A stretch of DNA of 7,517 nt from Steroidobacteraceae bacterium (GTDB lineage: Bacteria; Pseudomonadota; Gammaproteobacteria; Steroidobacterales; Steroidobacteraceae). Shown here piece by piece: positions 1-5,016 of this stretch (positions are counted from its first letter, which is position 1; every line of letters begins with the position of its first letter). Below the pieces are notes generated by a model, which searched no databases, was not told the DNA's origin, and was given only the letters and a program-made list of their open reading frames with translations. The stretch is from the NCBI GenBank assembly GCA_025927665.1, contig JAICKZ010000160.1, positions 1 to 7,517 on the forward strand, given 5' to 3'. A program made the translations under genes and the position numbers.

Positions 1-127
1 TGACACCATCACAACCATTGCCTTGATAGACGCCCAGCGTTGCTGCCTGACTTTTAAGTGAGAAACAAGTACTGAGGGTAACGACAAGCCATAGAGTTAT
101 TAAAAATTTTTCCAATCGAATATGCAT
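1..127 (-). CDS. Secreted protein, N-terminal part only (runs off left edge)
   Basis: Only the first 42 codons are inside the window. The start is the ATG at 125-127, preceded by an AAGGT-type ribosome site (plus strand 135-140) at usual spacing. The peptide begins MHIRLEKFLITLW. It has a short basic n-region, a hydrophobic stretch at about residues 8-20, and a plausible signal peptidase I site after S-Q-A (residues 26-28). The protein is therefore predicted to be exported. A Cys at residue 21 follows L-S-T, which is a poor lipobox, so a lipoprotein is less likely. The mature end begins ATLGVYQGNGCDGV. This faintly recalls the first strand of some secreted glycoside hydrolase barrels, but that impression rests on a dozen residues and should not be used to name it. 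The gene diverges from the lipoprotein gene at 737. A terminator-like hairpin sits directly in its leader. The open frame and signal peptide make it a real gene with good confidence; its function is unknown. Confidence 0.75.
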   Translation of the reverse strand, partial: MHIRLEKFLITLWLVVTLSTCFSLKSQAATLGVYQGNGCDGV

Positions 128-157
128 GCTGTTTACCTTCAATCGTCGCTGCAGAAA

Positions 158-202
158 TAAATAAAAAATTGCGACGCCTGACTATTCAGGTAGCCGCAAT
201 TT
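158..202 (-). terminator. Intrinsic terminator or attenuator hairpin, minus strand
   Basis: Read on the minus strand, AAATTGCG (202-195) pairs with CGCAATTT (173-166). After a small internal loop, CCTG (190-187) pairs with CAGG (180-177), closing a 6-base loop (AATAGT). The 3' arm runs into TTTTTTATTTATTT, a good U-tract. On the plus strand the hairpin is followed by an A-rich run, so termination should act on minus-strand RNA. It lies about 30 bases upstream of the minus-strand ATG at 127, which leaves no room for a promoter between them. It therefore either ends a small transcript made further right or acts as an attenuator in that gene's leader. In addition, CGTCGC in the 3' arm can pair with GCGACG just downstream (plus strand 144-149), offering an alternative fold. 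Confidence 0.65.
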
Positions 203-372
203 AAAAACAAAATTAAATAACGATGCAAACTACTGATCAGAGTCGATCGATAATTATGTTTTGCATGTTACGCTAATGTACTCTCGGCACTTTCTGATAT
301 GTGAGCACTGTATATCGAGTCTGAGAAGAGCACGAACAACCTATCAGTATTGTGTTTATTAGAACGCAGTAG

Positions 373-412
373 TTAAGACTGTTGCTTGAAGACACCGTAA
401 AACAACAGTTAA
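373..412. repeat. Imperfect inverted repeat (TTAA-GA-CTGTTG / CAACAGTTAA)
   Basis: The left arm TTAAGACTGTTG (373-384) and right arm CAACAGTTAA (403-412) pair over 10 bases, with a 2-base GA bulge and an 18-base loop. On the plus strand the right arm is followed by TTTTC. The stem is poor in GC, so it is a weak terminator at best. It could equally be a protein-binding site or chance in AT-rich DNA. No gene ends just before it. Confidence 0.3.
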
Positions 413-489
413 TTTTCTATCTGCTGTAATTCTATTCAACCGATATATAAAATTCATGGTGTCGCCAATTGAAGGCAGTAAATTTCACG

Positions 490-501
490 GTGATGTATCA
501 C
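490..501. repeat. Short inverted repeat GTGAT-GT-ATCAC
   Basis: GTGAT (490-494) and ATCAC (497-501) form a 5-base dyad with a 2-base centre, too tight to be an RNA hairpin and more like a protein-binding dyad. The same half-sites recur with a longer spacer at 625-647 in front of the lipoprotein gene. A TCAC just to the left (485-488) makes a second small dyad with the first GTGA. Half-sites this short occur often by chance, so this is only a candidate operator. Confidence 0.25.
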
Positions 502-615
502 ACACAAAAACTCGCATAAAATTGAAATGGAGGTCGAGGCATTATTAAGGAAATAACTGATGCAAAATCGATTAAGGGATTTTTAACATTAAGAATTTTC
601 ATATGCATGTAATTT

Positions 616-643
616 TTGCATTACTGTGATAAGTACTTCTAAT
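616..643 (+). promoter_or_regulatory. Candidate sigma70 promoter for the lipoprotein gene
   Basis: TTGCAT (616-621) and TCTAAT (638-643) are separated by 16 bases. The -10 box matches TATAAT at 5 of 6 positions; the -35 matches TTGACA only at its first three. It would start RNA near 650 and give a leader of roughly 85 bases before the GTG at 737. TATAAA (702-707) is an alternative -10 nearer the gene, but no good -35 goes with it. The call rests on motif reading only. Confidence 0.35.
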
Positions 644-647
644 CACA
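625..647. promoter_or_regulatory. Inverted repeat TGTGAT-N11-ATCACA, candidate operator
   Basis: TGTGAT (625-630) and ATCACA (642-647) are perfect inverted half-sites separated by 11 bases. Inside the spacer sits a perfect 8-base palindrome, AAGTACTT (631-638). The half-sites resemble those of CRP (TGTGA-N6-TCACA), but the TGTGA to TCACA spacing here is 13 rather than 6, so a standard CRP dimer would not fit. The repeat covers the spacer and -10 box of the candidate promoter, a position typical of repressor binding. As RNA it would form only a weak 6-base stem. Confidence 0.35.
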
Positions 648-677
648 ACTGCAGCGAATACGTCGGGGAAAAATAAT

Positions 678-725
678 ATGCATAAGTATCGTGAAGCGAC
701 GTATAAAAATTTATTTATTTTATAG
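678..725 (+). CDS. Possible 15-codon leader mini-ORF
   Basis: The frame is ATG (678-680) to TAG (723-725), encoding MHKYREATYKNLFIL. A purine-rich GGGGAA (664-669) precedes it at about 8 bases. It ends 11 bases before the GTG of the lipoprotein gene, so ribosomes finishing it would stop next to that gene's ribosome site (GAGG, 728-731). It shows no run of repeated codons such as those in amino-acid attenuator leaders. A short frame like this arises easily by chance in AT-rich DNA, so it is weakly supported. It is listed because its position and ribosome site fit a translated leader. Confidence 0.2.
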   Translation: MHKYREATYKNLFIL

Positions 726-736
726 ATGAGGTTGAC

Positions 737-1462
737 GTGCTAAATTTTGTAAACAAAAAATTGATTGCAATGCTATTTGCTATATCAACATTTTTATTTT
801 CAGCTTGTTCTCAAGCCGGTTCCGCCAATGAAATTTATGCTCAACAGAGTAGTAATCAAAATATTGGCTATACTGTTAACACTACTAGTTCATCCATTCA
901 AGCGGCTACAAGTACTGCTTTGAGTATAACGGGAAAGCCCATGACGACTGCACAGCGTGGCAACCCGTATTACTTTAATGCCAATGCAAGTGGTGGTCGA
1001 GGCATATACGCTTTTTCGATAAAGAATAAACCCAGTTGGGCGACATTCAATGCCACCACTGGAGAACTTAAAGGTGTACCAACAACAGCTGGAATCTATT
1101 CTAATATTTCAATTGGTGTTACCGACGGCAGCAGTTCCAAAGCACTTACGTCGTTTACCGTTACTGTGGTGGGAAGTAGTAACAGCAACAGTAGTACAAG
1201 CAGTGGCACGATCGTGTTGCATTGGTCAACACCAGAAAAAAATACGGATGGAACTGAATTGACAGACTTGTCTGGTTACATCATTCACTATGGAACGAAC
1301 ACAACGCAATTAAATAAAACAATTACTATTGGTTCAAGAACAGCGGTCTCTTATACATTTTCTGGTTTAACGAAAGGCACAACGTATTACTTTTATGTGA
1401 CTGCTGTGAATGTCGCAAAAATGGAAGGCGTTTCCTCCTCTATTGTTAGCATTACTGTATAA
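737..1462 (+). CDS. Predicted lipoprotein with Ig-like (He_PIG) and fibronectin type III domains
   Basis: This 241-residue protein is predicted to be exported and lipid-anchored. Residues 1-24 form a lipoprotein signal: KK at 7-8, a hydrophobic core at 9-21, then F-S-A-C with Cys24 as the acylated residue. A polar Ser/Thr/Asn-rich stretch follows. Residues about 64-144 look like a putative Ig (He_PIG/cadherin-like) domain, with the hallmark PSWATFNATTGELKGVPT at 99-116 and a VTDGSS strand near 128-133. A Ser/Asn/Gly linker (about 146-157) leads to a fibronectin type III domain (158-241) with W163, DLSGY (177-181) and TYYFYVTA (216-223). No catalytic motif is visible, so a binding or spacer role at the cell surface is inferred. 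The start is GTG, chosen because GAGG lies 5 bases upstream and the signal peptide begins there; the next Met (residue 12) would cut the signal. The gene seems more AT-rich than its neighbours. It diverges from another exported-protein gene. Confidence 0.85.
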   Translation: MLNFVNKKLIAMLFAISTFLFSACSQAGSANEIYAQQSSNQNIGYTVNTTSSSIQAATSTALSITGKPMTTAQRGNPYYFNANASGGRGIYAFSIKNKPSWATFNATTGELKGVPTTAGIYSNISIGVTDGSSSKALTSFTVTVVGSSNSNSSTSSGTIVLHWSTPEKNTDGTELTDLSGYIIHYGTNTTQLNKTITIGSRTAVSYTFSGLTKGTTYYFYVTAVNVAKMEGVSSSIVSITV

Positions 1463-1504
1463 GAACCTGCATTTGACGTTATCGCGTTTCATACCCCAGC
1501 TTTG

Positions 1505-1532
1505 TTGATGAAGATAGTTCAATTTTCATCAA
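1505..1532. terminator. Weak bidirectional hairpin between convergent genes
   Basis: TTGATGAA (1505-1512) and TTCATCAA (1525-1532) form a perfect 8-base stem with a 12-base loop, in the 66-base gap between two convergent genes. The right arm includes the stop codon of the minus-strand gene. The position suits a shared terminator, but the stem is AT-rich and no clear U-tract follows on either strand, so efficiency is doubtful. Confidence 0.35.
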
Positions 1533-2026
1533 GTTGTTATCTTCACATTTTCACCCAATGGTCTATCACTTCCCAAGGTGGCGGCTGCGGCCAACGCAAA
1601 GAGTTGGGTCAGTGAACCGCCAGGACCATCCCAATATTCTGCAGACCTGATGGAAACTTTTAATGCGGTAATGTCCAGATCATCCTTGCCAAGTGGAAAC
1701 CAGATTTTTGCTACTGGAGTCCAAAGCTCATCGATCACACTTCGATCGCGGTTAATTTGTGCCAATCCCGAAATCGATACATAGTCTTTGCCGTTGGCGT
1801 AGCTAATACATACTTCTGTAGTCGAATCCAACTCGGCTATTTTTGGTGACGTAATAGAAGTTAAAAACCACAGCGCGGGTTCATCATCCATTTTTAATGT
1901 TGTCAAAGGACGACTACGTAAAGTCTTCAGTGTGTTGTCGTAAGTGGCAAGCATCCCCGTTTGCATTTCACCAATCAATTTTCCAAGTCTGTCGAGCTGT
2001 GCGGTTCGTTGTTTGGCGATATTCAT
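1529..2026 (-). CDS. General stress protein 26-like, pyridoxamine 5'-phosphate oxidase-fold flavoprotein
   Basis: The 165-residue product matches the general stress protein 26 type of the PNPOx-like split-barrel family, whose members bind FMN or FAD. They are usually stress-linked cytoplasmic proteins without a settled reaction. Visible hallmarks, numbered from the chosen start, are TLRSRPLTT at 35-43, LWFLTSITSPKIAEL at 52-66, and a strand pair VCISYANGKDYVSISG at 72-87. The family's C-terminal signature WFPLGKDDLDITALKV lies at 109-124, followed by AEYWDGPGG at 129-137. There is no signal peptide or membrane segment. The ATG at 2026 is preferred over upstream in-frame ATGs at 2044 and 2038, because GGAGA lies 5 bases before it and conserved sequence begins just after it. 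The gene has its own promoter and converges on the lipoprotein gene. Family assignment is firm. A true PNPOx (pdxH) is unlikely because the sequence follows the stress-protein pattern. Confidence 0.9.
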   Translation of the reverse strand: MNIAKQRTAQLDRLGKLIGEMQTGMLATYDNTLKTLRSRPLTTLKMDDEPALWFLTSITSPKIAELDSTTEVCISYANGKDYVSISGLAQINRDRSVIDELWTPVAKIWFPLGKDDLDITALKVSIRSAEYWDGPGGSLTQLFALAAAATLGSDRPLGENVKITT

Positions 2027-2031
2027 AAGTA

Positions 2032-2036
2032 TCTCC
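2032..2036 (-). promoter_or_regulatory. Ribosome binding site GGAGA deciding the start at 2026
   Basis: On the minus strand GGAGA is followed by TACTT and then ATG, a 5-base spacing. It overlaps the region just after the two upstream in-frame ATGs, neither of which has a comparable site. This supports the shorter 165-residue protein. Confidence 0.7.
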
Positions 2037-2089
2037 ATGTGCATTAATAAAAACGAATGGTGACGCTGATAGTGTGTGGATGCATCGGA

Positions 2090-2118
2090 ATTATAACGTC
2101 GATCTATGTCAGTGTTTA
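2090..2118 (-). promoter_or_regulatory. Sigma70-type promoter for the general stress protein gene
   Basis: On the minus strand a perfect -10 box TATAAT (2095-2090) is preceded by TAAACA (2118-2113; 4 of 6 matches to TTGACA) at the ideal 17-base spacing. RNA would start near 2083, inside the perfect palindrome GATGCATC (2079-2086), leaving a leader of about 56 bases. The palindrome might bind a regulator, but that is conjecture. Confidence 0.55.
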
Positions 2119-2192
2119 CTTACAATCATTGCTTTGCTTATGTTGATGCATAAGAGCGTTTAGCGGCGCAAACTTCAACGGAATTTCAAATT

Positions 2193-2198
2193 TATACT
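2193..2198 (+). promoter_or_regulatory. Possible -10 box upstream of the HAD phosphatase gene
   Basis: TATACT matches TATAAT at 5 of 6 positions and lies about 50 bases before the chosen ATG at 2248. The hexamer 17 bases upstream (AAACTT, 2170-2175) is a poor -35. The promoter may be weak or activator-dependent, or it may lie elsewhere in the 2100-2190 spacer. Confidence 0.3.
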
Positions 2199-2236
2199 AT
2201 TGGAAATTTATGTTGAATGTTGCGACATGGTTTATT

Positions 2237-2241
2237 GGAGG
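2237..2241 (+). promoter_or_regulatory. Ribosome binding site GGAGG deciding the start at 2248
   Basis: A consensus GGAGG lies 6 bases before ATG at 2248. It rules against the longer in-frame reading from TTG at 2200, whose extra 16 residues (beginning MEIYVECCD) do not look like part of a HAD fold. Confidence 0.8.
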
Positions 2242-2247
2242 CGAATA

Positions 2248-2964
2248 ATGCAGTATCAGGTGTTCGCGGCGGATTACGATGGCACGTTGGCAAATCGGGG
2301 TCATATGTCTGATGCTATTGTCGCTGCATTACAAAGAGTTGCAGACAGTGGCAGAAAAATACTGTTGGTAACGGGAAGAGAGATTCCGGACTTAATTGAT
2401 GTTTGTCCGCAGATAGCTGTATTTGATTGGGTGGTAGCTGAAAACGGTGCTGTATTATATTCACCACGCACTAAAGAATCGATCATCCTGACGTCACCAC
2501 CCGCAGCTGAATTTATATATGAGCTACGCCGCAGAAATATTCGGCCATTATCTGTTGGTGAATGTATTGTTTCCACGCTCAAGATTAATAGAGAGAGCGT
2601 TTTGCATATCATTAATGGCCTTGCGTTGAATCTGCAGATTATTTCCAACAAAACATCGATAATGATTTTACCCGCTGGGGTTAACAAGGCATTTGGATTA
2701 AAAGCAGTACTGCAAAGACTGCAACTTTCATCACGTTCGATGGTTGCGATCGGTGATGGCGAGAATGATCACGCGTTGCTGGATTATGCTGGATATTCTG
2801 TCGCTGTGGAGAATGCCGTACCTATGTTGAAGAAAATTGCAACACGTACCTTAATATATCCAAATGGCGAAGGCAGCATCCACTTGATGAACGAATTGAT
2901 CGCTGATGATTTGAAAAGCGCAACCACACTGCCAGATCTAATCACCGTTGGAAAGAACAGGTAA
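2248..2964 (+). CDS. HAD superfamily hydrolase, subfamily IIB (Cof/sucrose-phosphatase-like)
   Basis: The product is a 238-residue soluble Mg-dependent phosphatase of the haloacid dehalogenase superfamily. All four motifs are present. Motif I is DYDGT at 9-13, with D9 the nucleophile and D11 the acid/base. Motif II is VTGR at 41-44 with T42. K147, in PAGVNKAFG, serves as motif III. Motif IV is IGDGENDHALL at 168-178, with D170 and D174 for metal. A cap of about 80-135 between motifs II and III places it in type IIB, which also includes Cof-type sugar phosphatases, sucrose-phosphate phosphatase and trehalose-6-phosphate phosphatase. The substrate cannot be told from sequence. From memory, close relatives of this variant (VVAENGA, then PAGVNKA) sometimes carry a C-terminal ATPase domain; here the protein ends after the HAD fold. 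It diverges from the stress-protein gene and converges on the trehalose operon with a 21-base gap, so it is not part of that operon. Confidence 0.88.
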   Translation: MQYQVFAADYDGTLANRGHMSDAIVAALQRVADSGRKILLVTGREIPDLIDVCPQIAVFDWVVAENGAVLYSPRTKESIILTSPPAAEFIYELRRRNIRPLSVGECIVSTLKINRESVLHIINGLALNLQIISNKTSIMILPAGVNKAFGLKAVLQRLQLSSRSMVAIGDGENDHALLDYAGYSVAVENAVPMLKKIATRTLIYPNGEGSIHLMNELIADDLKSATTLPDLITVGKNR

Positions 2965-2985
2965 TGGTTATCAGGAACGGGTTTT

Positions 2986-5016
2986 CTAATCTATGCCAAC
3001 ACGAGTGTCAGGTAAAGTAACATCAGTGAGTTGCCATGCACGTAATACTTCCGCGACACTCCACGCTTGTGCAATACAGCCGCGAGGTAAGTGCGGTATT
3101 TCGGCATCGAATATTTCACTGATGCTGCCAATACCTGCAGTAGAAAGATGTTGTGGAAACGCACTGAGCATTTGACGAGCAATGGATTTGTCTGGCGTTA
3201 CCTTTAACCAGGCATCGATAAAGTGTCCAATTAGCCAAGGCCATACTGTTCCTTGATGATACGCAGCATCACGCGAGCGCAAATCGCCTTGGTAGTTGGG
3301 GACATAGTTTTTGCTATCACGACTTAAAGTGCGTAACCCAAAGGGGGTCAACAATTGCTCTTGAACATTTTTTAACACAGGTTGCCAATATTCACGTTGT
3401 AATATTGGATGATCCAATGAAATCGCGAATATCTGATTAGGGCGCATACTCGCATCATCCTTACCGTGATCATCAATGACATCCAATAAGGTGCCGGTCT
3501 GTGGATTCCAGAAGCGCGCATTAAAAGATTTCGCCGCACGCTGGGCCAGTGCAGAATATTTTCCTGCCACTTCGGTTGAATCTCGATTCCATTCCGCCAT
3601 CAAGCATAATGCGTTGTACCACAATGCTTGAATTTCAACTGGCTTGCCACGACGAGGCGTGACCACCCAGTCGCCCACCTTGGCATCCATCCATGTCAAT
3701 TGATAACCTTCTTCACCTTCCGCAATCAGTGCATCCTTTGGATCCATATGAATACCGAACAAGGTGCCTTTAATGTGATAGTCAATGATTGACTGCAATG
3801 CCGGCATCAGATCGGTGATAATTGTGAGATCATGACTGGCGCGCACGTATCGATGGATCGCGTGAAAATACCAAAGTGTTGCATCTACTGTGTGATACAA
3901 GCCAAGGCGTTCACCTTCTGGAAATAAGTTAGGCAACAATCCTTGATTCAGATACTGTGCAAACGTATGTAACGTGGCGCGTGCTTCACGAAAGCGCCGA
4001 GTGCATAGCATGAGTCCTTCCAGACTGATCATGGTGTCGCGACCCCAATCGCCAAACCAGTGATACCCAGCAATGACAGTTTTAAGCTCATGTCCTTGAG
4101 CCTCGGCAATCACTCTTTCTTCAAGACGACTGCCCGGAAGGATCAGAAATTGATCAGCGGCTGCAATCAGGCGACTTGAAAATTCGTCTGCTTCCTTTAC
4201 CGATGACTTGATCACGGCAAGGCGTCGTTCTTCAGCCTCGAACACCGTAAACATATCCATATCGATAGCGTCCCAACCATGCGCACTGGCGATCAGTAAT
4301 GCAGGTTCATTTGCACGCAGTTCGATTTCAAAATATCCAGGGCTAGTATTGCTTTCAATATAGTTATATCCCTGATTACGTTCCTGCCTTAATATCTGAT
4401 CGGTTACTGCAAGCGTATGTGCCACAAAAAGGTGAGTGCCACGCAATGCCATTCGCAATATCAGTGAACTATCTTTAAGTGAAACTTCATATTTTTCACC
4501 GCTAATGTTCACCGTAAATTGATCGACAGTATTTATCAGCGGTGCATCTTGACGTCGAAACGCCAGATAAGGTCGCAATCGCAACTTCACGGTGTTGTCA
4601 TTTAATAATTGATATCGCACGCATACGGTGTTCTGGTTGTGCGGCATTACTATTGATTTTTCAATGAGCAGTTCGCCACACTGGAATAACCAACGCGCGG
4701 TGTTATTTTGAAAGTGAAAAGATTTCAACCAACGACCCTGTTTTAAAGCGCTGTCATCACTTGCTAATTCTGCGCCACCCAACAACGCGGTTTGATCGTC
4801 CCACATGATCTCTTCATCATAACGTGAGATCAATACATGACGTCCCTTTGGCGCCACTAAATTAGCGACCAGCAAACCATGATAACGTCGCGTCGGAATA
4901 CCCAGTAATGTTCCGGAGGCATAACCACCCAACCCGTTCGTCACCAGCCATTCGTGTTCACACAGTTGTTCGACGTTGAGATCCTGTGTTGCTAGAACAA
5001 TTTCTGGATGATTCAT
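2986..5016 (-). CDS. Glycogen debranching enzyme, GH133 amylo-alpha-1,6-glucosidase type
   Basis: The 676-residue protein has the two-part layout of bacterial and archaeal GH133 debranching enzymes. An N-terminal beta-rich domain (about 15-270) carries the hallmark WLVTNGLGGYASGTLLG at 23-39 and TRRYHGLLVA at 42-51. A C-terminal (alpha/alpha)6 barrel (about 285-665) carries GYHWFGDWGRDTM at 317-329, LFPEG at 364-368, DATLWYFHA at 378-386, TWMDAKVGDWVVTPRRGKPV at 441-460, YHQGTVWPWLIG at 586-597 and SEIFDA at 633-638. The family hydrolyses alpha-1,6-linked glucose at branch points of glycogen or maltodextrin. There is no signal peptide, so it is cytoplasmic. Its ATG overlaps the treZ stop by 4 bases (ATGA), with AAGGA 9 bases upstream inside treZ, so translation is probably coupled. 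It is last in the operon and would supply linear chains to TreY and TreZ. Length and motifs look complete. Family certainty is high; the preferred substrate is inferred from context. Confidence 0.93.
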   Translation of the reverse strand: MNHPEIVLATQDLNVEQLCEHEWLVTNGLGGYASGTLLGIPTRRYHGLLVANLVAPKGRHVLISRYDEEIMWDDQTALLGGAELASDDSALKQGRWLKSFHFQNNTARWLFQCGELLIEKSIVMPHNQNTVCVRYQLLNDNTVKLRLRPYLAFRRQDAPLINTVDQFTVNISGEKYEVSLKDSSLILRMALRGTHLFVAHTLAVTDQILRQERNQGYNYIESNTSPGYFEIELRANEPALLIASAHGWDAIDMDMFTVFEAEERRLAVIKSSVKEADEFSSRLIAAADQFLILPGSRLEERVIAEAQGHELKTVIAGYHWFGDWGRDTMISLEGLMLCTRRFREARATLHTFAQYLNQGLLPNLFPEGERLGLYHTVDATLWYFHAIHRYVRASHDLTIITDLMPALQSIIDYHIKGTLFGIHMDPKDALIAEGEEGYQLTWMDAKVGDWVVTPRRGKPVEIQALWYNALCLMAEWNRDSTEVAGKYSALAQRAAKSFNARFWNPQTGTLLDVIDDHGKDDASMRPNQIFAISLDHPILQREYWQPVLKNVQEQLLTPFGLRTLSRDSKNYVPNYQGDLRSRDAAYHQGTVWPWLIGHFIDAWLKVTPDKSIARQMLSAFPQHLSTAGIGSISEIFDAEIPHLPRGCIAQAWSVAEVLRAWQLTDVTLPDTRVGID

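Larger units (their letters stand above)
203..615. other. AT-rich intergenic spacer with no recognisable gene
   Basis: I find no convincing coding frame, tRNA, or recognised riboswitch core (for example the c-di-GMP GEMM motif) on either strand. Small symmetric elements are present: the perfect 8-base palindromes CTGATCAG (233-240) and TCGATCGA (243-250), and the inverted repeats listed separately at 373-412 and 490-501. An 8-codon ORF at 560-586 (MQNRLRDF) follows AAGGA at acceptable spacing but is too short to call. The promoter for the minus-strand gene at 1-127 should lie here. CATAAT on the minus strand (258-253) is a possible -10 box, but I see no good -35 partner. Confidence 0.5.

Noticed and set aside
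625..647. CRP (cAMP receptor protein) binding site
   Set aside because: The half-sites TGTGA and TCACA are separated by 13 bases, not the 6 that a CRP dimer needs.
119..683. Dispersed repeat based on ATATGCAT (near 121, 601 and 677)
   Set aside because: The copies share only 8-9 bases around a self-complementary core in AT-rich DNA, with no regular spacing, so chance explains them.
203..736. c-di-GMP (GEMM) riboswitch upstream of the exported proteins
   Set aside because: I looked on both strands for the conserved GEMM core and its tetraloop-receptor arrangement and did not find it.
2027..2044. Longer N-terminus for the stress protein from ATG at 2044 or 2038
   Set aside because: Neither has a ribosome site. 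GGAGA at 2032-2036 fits the ATG at 2026, and the extra residues are not part of the family.
2200..2247. Longer N-terminus for the HAD phosphatase from TTG at 2200
   Set aside because: TTG is a weak start with no ribosome site, whereas GGAGG stands 6 bases before ATG 2248 and the HAD fold begins right there.
2301..2687. 128-codon minus-strand frame opposite the HAD gene
   Set aside because: It lies entirely antisense to a gene with intact catalytic motifs, has no recognisable domain, and is a shadow of coding sequence.
2945..2985. Terminator between the HAD gene and the debranching gene (CCGTT / AACGG followed by GTTTTC)
   Set aside because: The stem is only 5 bases with a loop of about 26, and it lies partly inside the coding end, so it is too weak to call.
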